Shown here: in pieces, positions 7,241-14,863 of the stretch | Layout of the letters: each line of letters opens with the position of its first letter | Position numbering within the stretch: position 1 is the first letter of the stretch | Origin: Nanobdellota archaeon | GTDB taxonomy: Archaea > Nanobdellota > Nanobdellia > SCGC-AAA011-G17 > UBA489 | Assembly (NCBI GenBank): GCA_030699455.1 | Contig: JAUYMN010000005.1 | Location: 1-32,396, forward strand | Direction: 5' to 3' | DNA: 32,396 bases | Notes under the pieces: generated by a model | Told to the model about the DNA's origin: nothing | The model's input: the letters and a program-made list of their open reading frames with translations, nothing else | The model's database searches: none | Translations under genes and position numbers: made by a program

Positions 7241-8062
7241 ATGACAAGATATACATTCACACCCAAACAAGGCTATTTAATTACTGGTGAGGACAATATG
7301 GATATTTCACCAACATTAAGGTTCAATACAAGAGGTGTAATAAGGCCAAAAAACAACTATTTGCTCAAATTAAAAGTTTTAGACAGTATAGACCCGGATA
7401 AAGACATACTACACCCACTATTAACAAATCTGGCAAGACATGATGAGTCAAGCGTCCACTATGTAACATTTACAGCCCACTGCGATGATGTATGCCATGA
7501 AGGTACAATAGAAGCAATAGTAACAAACAAAGGAGAGGTTAGTTATGAGGCCAAAAATATTAGGCTATCACCCAATGGATTCCCAGATTTAAGGGCCATA
7601 AGAACAAAGTGGCATGCAAATATAACAAATAATCCCGACCTGCAAAACAAAAAAGGTCTATCCCTAGATGAGTTTATAACCATTTATAATGACATATTTG
7701 ATGAAGAAGTGTCTTTTTATGATGCATCCTCATTCGGATCTAGAAGCAACTTTTTAGAATCTTTTAGTATTTTCCTAAATTGTGCCTCAAAGAAGCAACA
7801 ATGGGACGTTTGCATACAGTACGAGGGTTACTCAACAAAACAGACAGAAGAAAGAGATGTTATTAGAGTATACACTCCATTTTTAACATCCAGATCGGGA
7901 AAATCAAGAGTAACAAAGGATAAGGCTCTTATGGATGAGATGATAGCACACCTCCGGATGTATATGGACACATTTGTCAAAATCCAAGTGCCAAAAAGTA
8001 AAATCCCTGTGATGTCTGAAGAAGAATATGCTATCCTACAGGCAAGAAGGGGTACCAACTAG
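7241..8062 (+). CDS. Hypothetical soluble protein
   Basis: I recognise no family in this 273-residue protein. It has no membrane helix or signal peptide. The N-terminal half looks beta-rich and contains a His/Cys patch (FTAHCDDVCHEGTIEAIV) that could bind a metal, though a functional site is not proven. The C-terminal third is more helical (KALMDEMIAHLRMYMDTFVKIQV). It stops with TAG. Its promoter shares 14 exact nucleotides with that of the coiled-coil gene at 4368. It lies in the run of small accessory-looking genes and appears to be transcribed alone. Confidence 0.65.
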   Translation: MTRYTFTPKQGYLITGEDNMDISPTLRFNTRGVIRPKNNYLLKLKVLDSIDPDKDILHPLLTNLARHDESSVHYVTFTAHCDDVCHEGTIEAIVTNKGEVSYEAKNIRLSPNGFPDLRAIRTKWHANITNNPDLQNKKGLSLDEFITIYNDIFDEEVSFYDASSFGSRSNFLESFSIFLNCASKKQQWDVCIQYEGYSTKQTEERDVIRVYTPFLTSRSGKSRVTKDKALMDEMIAHLRMYMDTFVKIQVPKSKIPVMSEEEYAILQARRGTN

Positions 8063-8117
8063 GGTATAAGTAACCCAGAAGTGCAAAATAACAGCCTGAG
8101 ACCTAAAGGCTCAAGAT

Positions 8118-8151
8118 TCATATGAGTTCATATAATACACATTATATGAAC
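8118..8151. promoter_or_regulatory. Inverted repeat before the membrane gene
   Basis: GTTCATATAAT-ACAC-ATTATATGAAC (8126-8151) is a perfect 11-bp inverted repeat. It is preceded 10 bp upstream by another TTCATAT. It lies between the gene ending at 8062 and the TATA box (about 8168-8178) of the gene at 8207. It may be an operator for that gene or a hairpin at the end of the previous transcript. Confidence 0.5.
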
Positions 8152-8206
8152 TTTTAGTGATACGAAAGTTATAAATATAAAGGCTATCATATAAAATATT
8201 ACAAAG

Positions 8207-8554
8207 ATGGCGATAAAACTTAATAGACCCGGAGTAGTCTGGATTTATTCTGTTATAGTCGCTTTTAGCGTGTTGTTCTCAATCTTTGACTTGGTCGGCG
8301 CATTAGCCTCCTCTGACTACCTTGTTGTAATATTTTCATTATTAATGATAGTCTCACAAGCAATATTCCTTTATTTATTCTTTATGTTAAGCAGAAAATC
8401 ATTAATGTGGTTATACATCTCTTTGGGTGTAGGTTTTGTCTTTAGCCTAATAGCTCTAGACTGGCTAATTGTTATTATAATCCCTATCTTTGGATGGATT
8501 GTGTGGGATTATATTTCGCATAAAAAAGTCAAAGGAAAACCTATTTTTGTATAG
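8207..8554 (+). CDS. Small four-helix membrane protein
   Basis: This 115-residue protein is almost entirely hydrophobic, with four predicted transmembrane helices (about 11-30, 37-58, 66-82 and 86-103) and a basic C-terminal tail (SHKKVKGKP) that should be cytoplasmic. No family motif is visible. A TATA-like box (GTTATAAATATAAAGG at about 8168) is 26-30 nt before the ATG, and an inverted repeat just upstream may be its operator. It ends in TAG. Confidence 0.65.
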   Translation: MAIKLNRPGVVWIYSVIVAFSVLFSIFDLVGALASSDYLVVIFSLLMIVSQAIFLYLFFMLSRKSLMWLYISLGVGFVFSLIALDWLIVIIIPIFGWIVWDYISHKKVKGKPIFV

Positions 8555-8589
8555 TGTTTGTATCTTTTCTCGATTGAATTAACCCCAAA

Positions 8590-8815
8590 TTTTAGCCTTA
8601 TCTGCACCGTATAGGGTGCAGTCTTATACACATAGCCTTACAGGAACATTACTCGCTTTGCTGTGTGATGTACGCAGACAATAAAATGCATGTAGCATGA
8701 AAAGCTTTGAACTCTTCGGGCACATAATACCCGCGTTGCAAATTTTTTCTTCGAAAAAGTCAAGCTTCGTCGTGTGTTGGCTCGACTCGGTCGCAAAGTT
8801 TTGCATTATATGAAG
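8590..8815. other. Structured, GC-richer intergenic segment; possible ncRNA
   Basis: The 309-nt gap from 8555 to 8863 contains a stretch with clearly more G+C than its flanks. It has a perfect hairpin CTGCACC-GTATAG-GGTGCAG (8602-8621), a near-palindrome around TTTTTTCTTCGAAAAAG and a 7-bp imperfect pairing GTCAAGC/GCTCGAC. A 60-codon minus ORF (8624-8806) covers part of it but matches no family I know. I read it as a candidate structured RNA or the remains of a mobile repeat. The final part (8820-8840) holds the TATA box of the next gene. Confidence 0.3.
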
Positions 8816-8863
8816 TTTTGGAAAATTTTATAAATTATGTTTTAAAAAACATTTTTGAACAAA

Positions 8864-9325
8864 ATGACTTACGAAAGACATTTAGAAATTGCAAGAAGGA
8901 TAGGTCCTAGGTTAAAAGAGAGGGTACTGTATGTTTTTGGAAACGTCCCCAATGCAGGCAATGCTTTTGCACGGCACATAGGTGTAAGCAGAAATACAGG
9001 GCTTACTATGATAAGAAGATACATAAATGGGGATCTTCGCAATATATCACCATTTGTTAAAGCGGCAAATGAAACTCAGAGGAAAAATAGACTCAATCAA
9101 ATAGTACATCTTTATGATATTCTTGGCATAAAGTATGATGATCCAATTGTTAAGGATACCCAAAGAATAAATCCTAATTTTGTAATGCCTAGTGATTCAA
9201 CAGACTCAAACAGGCTGGATTTGGAGAGTTCTTTACTTGGCGACATAAAAAATCTAGAAATTGATGAAATTGTACACTTAAAGAGACTCGCTGAAATATA
9301 TATCCGCTCAAGAAATAATTCTTAA
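8864..9325 (+). CDS. HTH-like hypothetical protein
   Basis: This 153-residue protein has a central segment that looks like a helix-turn-helix: AGNAFARHIGVSRNTGLTMI followed by a basic RRYINGDL. It is therefore probably a DNA-binding protein, but I cannot name the family. The C-terminal half is helical and acidic/basic mixed (LLGDIKNLEIDEIVHLKRLAEIYIRSR). I moved the start from the TTG at 8855 to the ATG at 8864, because the TTTTATAAATT box at 8826 is about 30 nt upstream of it. It is convergent with the DUF981 gene, with 2 nt between them. Confidence 0.6.
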   Translation: MTYERHLEIARRIGPRLKERVLYVFGNVPNAGNAFARHIGVSRNTGLTMIRRYINGDLRNISPFVKAANETQRKNRLNQIVHLYDILGIKYDDPIVKDTQRINPNFVMPSDSTDSNRLDLESSLLGDIKNLEIDEIVHLKRLAEIYIRSRNNS

Positions 9326-9327
9326 AA

Positions 9328-9918
9328 TTAGGAAGAGGCGTTCAACAAACTTCCAAGGTGCCCAAACTGTGCACTAAATCCCGAATACAACGCCAATAAC
9401 CCACATAGGACAAAAGCTAGCACAGTAAGGGTAATTAAAATTCCAGGTATATCTTTTAATTTTCTAGAGCCAAAAAAGTAGCTCCCCATGCTTCCCAAAC
9501 CAGCAAAAGCAAAAATTGCAGTTGTTCCTAAAGGTGATTTTGACATTGAATAGCTGTAGATGTTTCTGGCAGTCCATAACAAAATAACACCAGAGACTAA
9601 CGCAAGATAGGATGCAGGCCGTTTATCAAGTCTTTTATATAAGATTGTGCCTGAAACAATCATAAGTATCGAAAACATAAAATAACCCACACCATAAACC
9701 TCAATATACTGTTTAGGTATTGGTTCAGTAAAATACATAATAAATGCAAATAATGATGTTATTATTCCAATAATGATAAACATCAAGCCATAGGTCTTTT
9801 CACCACCAAAACTTAACTTCTTTTTATGATATTGGTGTAAACAAGAACCAAACAGCAATGCGCCAACACCAACGATCATCAGACCAAAAGCAAGCGGATT
9901 ATATGAAATAGCTATCAC
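9328..9918 (-). CDS. DUF981 family membrane protein
   Basis: This 196-residue integral membrane protein has about six helices. It matches the archaeal DUF981 family by length and by the middle signature: a charged pair followed by P-x-P-x-x-Y (EPIPKQYIEVYG), then a long hydrophobic run with ARNIYSYSMSKSPLG. The function of the family is unknown. The gene is alone on the minus strand, and about 240 nt of AT-rich DNA without genes lie upstream (9919-10158). The family call rests on remembered pattern and is moderately sure. Confidence 0.65.
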   Translation of the reverse strand: MIAISYNPLAFGLMIVGVGALLFGSCLHQYHKKKLSFGGEKTYGLMFIIIGIITSLFAFIMYFTEPIPKQYIEVYGVGYFMFSILMIVSGTILYKRLDKRPASYLALVSGVILLWTARNIYSYSMSKSPLGTTAIFAFAGLGSMGSYFFGSRKLKDIPGILITLTVLAFVLCGLLALYSGFSAQFGHLGSLLNASS

Positions 9919-10158
9919 CTCTCAAGATAATAAAGTTTTTCTAAATTTATAAAGCTTTTTAATAATTTTTTAGTGGTTTATGCCTCTTTGTTTATTTCTT
10001 GAGACCATATTAACTAAATTAAACTTATAGTTTTTTCTTAAATGTTTTAAGATATTAATATTACTAAAATTATTAGGCATATCTTATATATTTTAATAGT
10101 TAATACTATTATAACTTTTAATTTTTAATTAAATATTTTATTTCAAACAACAACAACA

Positions 10159-10473
10159 ATGTTTATAAATAAAAAATATTCTTATTTATCCCAACAGAGG
10201 TGGTTAAATATAGCAATAGGTGATTGGATTTTAGCAAGAAGTGATTCTTTCAAAGATTTGCTGGCTAATCTAAGAGATCATAAAATAAACACAAAGAATT
10301 CTTTTGGAAGAGTTAAGGATAAGCACAGAGATTACGAAGCAAAACTTCGCGAACAGGACGCAAGAATAAGAGAATTAGAAGGAATTATTAGTTCAATTCA
10401 GATGGTTGGAGAAATTCCGGTGCCTACACCCAGATTCAAGAAAGCAAACAAAAAAAACAAAAGAAAACGTTAA
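10159..10473 (+). CDS. Short coiled-coil protein of the NSF-x-(R/K)-(V/I)-K group
   Basis: This 104-residue protein contains TKNSFGRVKDKHRDYEAKLR in the middle of a coiled coil (about residues 45-80). The motif matches the coiled-coil starts of the genes at 4368 (NSFSKVKLDI) and 5729 (NSFNRIKSDI). It lacks the C-terminal winged helix of those two and ends in a strongly basic tail (FKKANKKNKRKR). It could form mixed oligomers with the longer members. The start codon is preceded by CAACAACAACA, recalling the CAACAA repeats elsewhere. Function unknown. Confidence 0.6.
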   Translation: MFINKKYSYLSQQRWLNIAIGDWILARSDSFKDLLANLRDHKINTKNSFGRVKDKHRDYEAKLREQDARIRELEGIISSIQMVGEIPVPTPRFKKANKKNKRKR

Positions 10474-10559
10474 AGAAAAATAAATTCCTGCTAAATCTGT
10501 TAATAATTTATAAAAATTAATATCTTCAAAGATATCCATAAAATCTTACTACTTAAATA

Positions 10560-11393
10560 TTACAGATTGTCCATTGGACTTTGCACTTTTTTTAGTTGTT
10601 CTGTAGACACCTTAGTATATCTCTGGGTTGTAGATATATCTGAGTGTCCCAATAGCTCTTGTATAATTCGTATATCTGTTCCGGTTTCCAACAGGTGTGT
10701 TGCAAAAGAGCTTCTTAATGCATGACAAAAAATCCGTTTTTTAATCCCTGATTCAACAGCAGCTTCATTGACAATCTTCTGTGCCATCCTTGTCGTTATA
10801 TGGCCTTTGTAGGAATTAAATATATAATCAGAATCATGTTTCCTATTTTTCAGATAATTTTTCAAATTTCCAATAAAACCGTTGGACAGTATTATGTTTC
10901 TATCTTTTTTGCCTTTTCCAGACCGAACAATGCCCATTTTTTCATGCAAATCCAAATCATTGACCTTTAATTTTACAGCCTCAGAAACTCTTAAACCAGA
11001 AGAATACAACAATTCAATCAATAACCGGTGTTTGGTATTTTTTGGAGCATCAAGCAACTGTCTTATTTCCAATTTAGTTAAAACTGTTGGCAATTTTTTC
11101 TCAATTTTTGGAGCTTTAACTTCTGTAAAAATATTCTTCTTTAGTATATTTGTAAAATAAAATTTTATAGAAGATAATGCCAAGTTAATTGAAGCAGGCT
11201 TATGTTTTTTTGACATAAGGTGAGCAATGTATTTTTTTACATCCTGTTCATTAACGCCCTTTACAGGCTTATTTACATAACTTAAAAAATCATTATTGTG
11301 CCTCAAATAACTTTTTATAGTTGCATCAGAATACCCTCTTATTTTTAATTCTGTTTTCAAATTATCCAAAACAACACCACCTTTTGTTCGCAT
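10560..11393 (-). CDS. xerA: XerA-type tyrosine recombinase
   Basis: This 277-residue tyrosine recombinase has an N-terminal SAM-like core-binding domain (residues 8-90) and a C-terminal catalytic domain with the full catalytic set: Arg135 (SGLRVSE), Lys160 (SGKGKKDR), His224 and Arg227 (CHALRSS), His250 (LLGHSD) and nucleophile Tyr259 (TQRYT). Archaeal XerA resolves chromosome dimers at dif; integrases of small elements look similar. The start was moved from TTG 11429 to ATG 11393, because the reverse-strand box ATTTAAGC is about 26 nt upstream of that ATG. It borders a run of accessory genes, so a role as an element integrase is an alternative. No att or dif site was recognised nearby. Confidence 0.88.
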   Translation of the reverse strand: MRTKGGVVLDNLKTELKIRGYSDATIKSYLRHNNDFLSYVNKPVKGVNEQDVKKYIAHLMSKKHKPASINLALSSIKFYFTNILKKNIFTEVKAPKIEKKLPTVLTKLEIRQLLDAPKNTKHRLLIELLYSSGLRVSEAVKLKVNDLDLHEKMGIVRSGKGKKDRNIILSNGFIGNLKNYLKNRKHDSDYIFNSYKGHITTRMAQKIVNEAAVESGIKKRIFCHALRSSFATHLLETGTDIRIIQELLGHSDISTTQRYTKVSTEQLKKVQSPMDNL

Positions 11394-11445
11394 AATATGG
11401 AGTAGATAAGAGCTTAAATATGTTTCCAACTTAAATAAAATTGCA

Positions 11446-11727
11446 GTGAACAGAAGAAGTAATATCTTACCTAAAAAATTATCTATTGGCTTGGAAAGCT
11501 TTATGCTTGGATTAGCTATGCTGTCTCCATCTAGTCATAATCAATTTTCAAGTAGACATGGGACGGCAGTTGGAACAGTAAACAATTACACATACAATTG
11601 TAAGTATGCTAACAATAATATCACAACAGCTGAGCCAAGGGGATACCACGAGATAAGTAGGTTAAGGAAATATGGCAAAACAGATCATGCACCAAGACAA
11701 GTTTATACAGAATCTAATAGGGTTTAA
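11446..11727 (+). CDS. Hypothetical small protein
   Basis: I do not recognise this 93-residue ORF. A moderately hydrophobic stretch near the N-terminus (SIGLESFMLGLAMLSPSS) could be a weak signal or membrane segment; the rest is Asn/Thr/Arg-rich (NNYTYNCKYANNN). It starts with GTG at 11446, divergent from xerA, with a TATA-like ACTTAAATAAAA only about 15 nt upstream, so the true start may be further in (for example ATG 11503). The frame stays open to 26 nt before the next gene. Coding status is uncertain. Confidence 0.4.
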   Translation: MNRRSNILPKKLSIGLESFMLGLAMLSPSSHNQFSSRHGTAVGTVNNYTYNCKYANNNITTAEPRGYHEISRLRKYGKTDHAPRQVYTESNRV

Positions 11728-11753
11728 TTGAAACAATATAACAGATTGCAATA

Positions 11754-12089
11754 ATGGCAAGAAGGGAAGGTATGGAAAAAGTATGTCAAGCCCTTAAGGT
11801 CGATGGGGCTATAAGGTTTGACAAACCCAAATCAGGCATAGAAGTATTAGTTACAGACATTCAATCTAAAAGTGGAGATAGAATTGGGAGTTTTGAGGTT
11901 TTCAAAAGAGGCAGCCACAGGGTCAATGATGCCTTATCTGGAAAATTTAAATTAAATCCAGGGGATGGAATCAATTTAGGTGGTGGCATCATCATAAAAG
12001 CATTAAGAAGAACTATTTTTGGGCAGGGCATTTACATACTGTGTAAATATCCAAAAAGTTATAGAGTTACACATATCATATACTCATAA
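11754..12089 (+). CDS. Hypothetical beta-rich protein
   Basis: This 111-residue protein is unrecognised. After a short helical start (MARREGMEKVCQALKV) it is dominated by alternating hydrophobic and Gly-rich strands (GIEVLVTDIQ, GDGINLGGGIIIKAL, GIYILC), suggesting a small beta-barrel. It has no membrane anchor. A TATA-like run (GTTTAATTG at about 11721) stands about 30 nt before the ATG. It may be transcribed with the small ORF upstream. Confidence 0.5.
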   Translation: MARREGMEKVCQALKVDGAIRFDKPKSGIEVLVTDIQSKSGDRIGSFEVFKRGSHRVNDALSGKFKLNPGDGINLGGGIIIKALRRTIFGQGIYILCKYPKSYRVTHIIYS

Positions 12090-12127
12090 CATTTAGATTT
12101 AATAAATTCACAATTAAGATTAATCAA

Positions 12128-12529
12128 TTATATATTAAAGATAAACTTCTTGCCAATATCATCGGTGTTAAAGGTATCTCTGTTAACTTCCAAAACATAT
12201 TTCGCATTTGCCTGAGGGATATACTGTTTGCAAGGATCTTCGCTACACGGATCAGCTTTTAACACATCAACAATCTTAAAATCAGCGTCAATAAAAACCA
12301 TGTCAAGTGGAATCAAGGTATTTTTCATCCAGAAATTTTGTGCCATCTCTTCAGGAAAAACAAACAACATCCCACAATTATCACATAGATTATCCCTGTT
12401 CATCAAACCAGTAGTCATCTCACTATATTCATCAGCAATCTCAACATGTATTTTTTTATCTTCCATTTTGACATAAGGAGAACTACATGCAACAGCAAGC
12501 AATAACAAGGCAAAGAGAATTTTTTTCAT
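12128..12529 (-). CDS. DUF192 family lipoprotein
   Basis: This 133-residue protein has a lipoprotein signal (LLLLAVAC, with Cys15 as the likely lipidated residue) followed by a DUF192 domain. The family signatures are clear: TTGLMNRDNL, GMLFVFPEE, FWMKNTLIPLDMVFID and, near the end, AKYVLEVNRDTF. DUF192 proteins are small beta-rich extracytoplasmic proteins of unknown function, widespread in bacteria and archaea. The start overlaps the stop of the PAC2 gene by 4 nt, so the two are translated from one mRNA. Two extra Cys pairs (CDNC and CSEDPC) might form disulfides outside the cell. Confidence 0.88.
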   Translation of the reverse strand: MKKILFALLLLAVACSSPYVKMEDKKIHVEIADEYSEMTTGLMNRDNLCDNCGMLFVFPEEMAQNFWMKNTLIPLDMVFIDADFKIVDVLKADPCSEDPCKQYIPQANAKYVLEVNRDTFNTDDIGKKFIFNI

Positions 12530-13227
12530 CCAAAATAAGTTTGATTCCTCTTTTCGGCTTTTGTTGAAAATTCCTGCGACTTGGAAATTACACCCTTCAG
12601 CCGTTTCTCAAACATCTCCGCTTTTTTCAGCAAGGGGGAATAATCCAAATTTAATTTTAGATACTCATCAAGTACACATAATATTTTTGCAGCGGCTCTT
12701 GAATCTGGCAGAGAAGAATCAGTCTCAGCAAATATGCCAGTACTCAGAATATCATCCCTTAACATTAATGCACCAGTAACACCAACAAGTATGCCTTCAA
12801 CTAATGGCTCTCCATGTTTTGATTTAAACTTTTTTGAATCAGAAAGATAATATGCTTTTGGCTCTTTTGAGGTATTTATTGCTTGACTTCCAACACCTTC
12901 TAAGCTGATTATTTCTTTTGCCTTAAGTTCTTTTGCAATTTTTACTAGTACATCGGATATTTCCCATTCAAACCCCTGCATGTTTGCAAGAGCATGCAAA
13001 ATAACAATATTCTTCTTTTTAGAATAAAATATTCCGAGGGGATCAACAGGCCTGCTCGCATGAACTGCAACAACAGGGGGTATTTCCTCCATCCGTATAT
13101 AGCCTATCTTGGTAGCACCAAGATGTTCAATCAAAAATTCAGTAGCAATCGTACCAACAAGTCCAAATCCGGGAAATCCTTCAATTATAACTGGACTTTT
13201 TGGTTTAACTTTAAGTTTATACCTCAT
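12526..13227 (-). CDS. PAC2 family proteasome-assembly chaperone-like protein
   Basis: This 233-residue protein has the PAC2 fold signature: PVIIEGFPGFGLVGTIATEF at the N-terminus, then EIPPVVAVH and ISLEGVGS, and a second-half motif EGILVGVTGALM. Archaeal relatives (PbaA/PbaB group, COG2047) bind the proteasome or assist its assembly. The C-terminus is a helical Lys/Glu-rich tail ending in QTYFG, and related archaeal proteins use a C-terminal HbYX-like tail to dock on the proteasome. Here the Tyr precedes the Phe-Gly end, so such docking is only possible. The promoter ATATTTAAAC is about 28 nt upstream. It is the first gene of a two-gene unit with the DUF192 lipoprotein. Confidence 0.85.
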   Translation of the reverse strand: MRYKLKVKPKSPVIIEGFPGFGLVGTIATEFLIEHLGATKIGYIRMEEIPPVVAVHASRPVDPLGIFYSKKKNIVILHALANMQGFEWEISDVLVKIAKELKAKEIISLEGVGSQAINTSKEPKAYYLSDSKKFKSKHGEPLVEGILVGVTGALMLRDDILSTGIFAETDSSLPDSRAAAKILCVLDEYLKLNLDYSPLLKKAEMFEKRLKGVISKSQEFSTKAEKRNQTYFG

Positions 13228-13446
13228 GTGTTAAACAAATAACATTTGGTTTAAATATCTTTTCTTTATGGTGTATCATTGAAAAGATATTTTAGATTGT
13301 CATAACAGTAATATTATGCCACTATATTCTGGGAAAAATATCCCAATTACCTGCAGAGGAATTTATTATCTATAAATGAAGAGGTTTTTAACAGCCCCAA
13401 ACCCAACATAAACTTTTTTAAACAGGTTTTCAATCCAAACAATCAC

Positions 13447-13521
13447 GGGTCCATAGCTCAGCCTGGTCGGAGCACTTGGCTCTTAACCAAGGGGTCGGGG
13501 GTTCAAATCCCTCTGGATCCG
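13447..13521 (+). tRNA. tRNA-Lys (CTT anticodon)
   Basis: The sequence folds as a normal cloverleaf. The acceptor stem GGGTCCA pairs with TGGATCC with one G-T, and the D stem is GCTC/GAGC. The anticodon stem CTTGG/CCAAG carries the loop CTCTTAA (anticodon CTT), and the T arm is GGGGG-TTCAAAT-CCCTC. The discriminator is G and the CCA end is not fully encoded. There is no intron. A TTTTTTAAAC box lies about 30 nt upstream. Confidence 0.95.
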
Positions 13522-13546
13522 CATTTAAAATTCTTCCAGGAATAAA

Positions 13547-14374
13547 CTATTTTGCCAGCAGATATTCCTTATGGATGAACAAGCTTCGCATAAACCAATA
13601 CATTGCATAAAGCTCAAGAGCAAAAGGAAAATACCCAAGATAGCCGAGGATTGGCATTTCAAATATCTTAAAAAATCCAACAAAGGGAACATTGTAAGTC
13701 CATTTAGGGATAGCCCAATAGTTCCAAAATTCCCAGAAAAATCCTAAGATAATACCTGCAAATAAAAGTGAAAGCGGTATTGCTAATTTTCCATCACGTA
13801 AATGTTGAATAACACTCGGTTGTTTGTGGAGGTAATTGATGGGATCAAGAATAAAGAAAAGGCTCAGCCATACCAATGGGAATGTATAAACTGGAAAAAT
13901 AAATGGCAATATAAAACAAGCAACACCAACACCAATTAAAACATAAAGAAAAGATTTTGTTATTTTATATTTTTTATGTAACATCTTTTTTTCAAAAATA
14001 TTAAAAGACCTGATTAATTCAGCAGTTTCAAAAAGTGCAGGAAGCACAGTAGCAAAAGAAATAGAACCAAAAAGATTTCTGAAGTTGCCATGTCCTTCCA
14101 GCCCCATATAACTCCAATTGCTTACACTGACATTTAGAAATTCAAAAATCCACCAAAATATCATAGATAGTATGGCCATGCCAATTAACTGTGAAAATCT
14201 ATTGCTAATGAGTGAATTTTTTCTTAGTTTGTAAACTAAGGCATCAATTACAAGGATATAACCAAGCCATACAAGCGGAAAATACCAGTTAGCAAAAGGC
14301 TGTAGTTTAAAAAAGAAATTAAGTTCCACCAGAACAATAAGAACAATTCCTATAATTCCATATTTTTTAAACAT
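13547..14374 (-). CDS. Polytopic membrane protein with internal duplication
   Basis: This 275-residue protein has about eight transmembrane helices and no family I can name with certainty. It appears to be two related halves. Half one has WYFPLVWLGYILVIDALVY, then FWWIFEFLNVSVSNWSYMG; half two has YTFPLVWLSLFFILDPINYL, then FFWEFWNYWAIPKWTYNVP. Each half thus pairs an FPLVWL helix and acidic Asp with a W-x-(I/F)-(W/F)-E-F motif in the next helix. The ending IFEMPILGYLGYFPFALELY slightly recalls lycopene-cyclase-like proteins, but that is weak. It is divergent from the small gene at 14413 and has a TATA-like CTTTAAATATTATA about 30 nt upstream. Confidence 0.7.
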   Translation of the reverse strand: MFKKYGIIGIVLIVLVELNFFFKLQPFANWYFPLVWLGYILVIDALVYKLRKNSLISNRFSQLIGMAILSMIFWWIFEFLNVSVSNWSYMGLEGHGNFRNLFGSISFATVLPALFETAELIRSFNIFEKKMLHKKYKITKSFLYVLIGVGVACFILPFIFPVYTFPLVWLSLFFILDPINYLHKQPSVIQHLRDGKLAIPLSLLFAGIILGFFWEFWNYWAIPKWTYNVPFVGFFKIFEMPILGYLGYFPFALELYAMYWFMRSLFIHKEYLLAK

Positions 14375-14412
14375 ATTGCCAAAAAAATGATTATAATATT
14401 TAAAGATGACGG

Positions 14413-14751
14413 ATGAATTATTGTAAATTTGAAGAAAGACAGCGAAGAATCCAATGTTATATCAGGTTAATAGGATCAATATGTGGTCAGTTAGAGAGAG
14501 TAGATTATGAAGAGTCAATAATAATGCTTGATCCACACCTATCTGTTAGCTATCATTCAAGAGATATCGCGAGACCAGAGATAGTGAATGATCCAATTAT
14601 TCTTTCATATCTTGGCCAGCCGGTAGGAATGCACCCCGTTGAAAAAAAAGAGATAGAAAGATATGTGGAAGAATACAAAAGGGACTTTTCTACAGCACTT
14701 ACTCAAAGAGAAAAAGCGCTTTCTGAGATTTTAGACCATAATAAAAATTAA
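14413..14751 (+). CDS. Hypothetical small protein
   Basis: I do not recognise this 112-residue protein. It has no membrane segment. The first half could be a small beta domain (YIRLIGSICGQLERVDYEESIIML) with a Cys near the start, and the C-terminal 40 residues look helical and charged (VEKKEIERYVEEYKRDFSTAL). It shares an AT-rich divergent promoter region with the membrane-protein gene on the other strand, and its TATA-like run at about 14386-14396 is close to the expected distance. Confidence 0.5.
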   Translation: MNYCKFEERQRRIQCYIRLIGSICGQLERVDYEESIIMLDPHLSVSYHSRDIARPEIVNDPIILSYLGQPVGMHPVEKKEIERYVEEYKRDFSTALTQREKALSEILDHNKN

Positions 14752-14863
14752 CATAAATCTAATCCCACACAGTATTCCTTAATTTTTACCAGCATCATCC
14801 ATAAAATTTCTTAAAACACTTTTCAAATACCTTAATTTTAAACAATCTCAAAACTCCACGAAG

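Noticed and set aside
8624-8806. 60-aa minus ORF as a gene
   Set aside because: It has no recognisable domain and overlaps the hairpin and GC-rich structure; composition fits noncoding or relic DNA better.
10560-11393. XerA-like gene as proof of an integrated element from 3.2 to 11.4 kb
   Set aside because: No att repeats or tRNA boundary were found, and XerA is also a chromosomal housekeeping gene in archaea.
13447-13521. tRNA-Lys as an integration site
   Set aside because: I found no second copy of its 3' end in the window.
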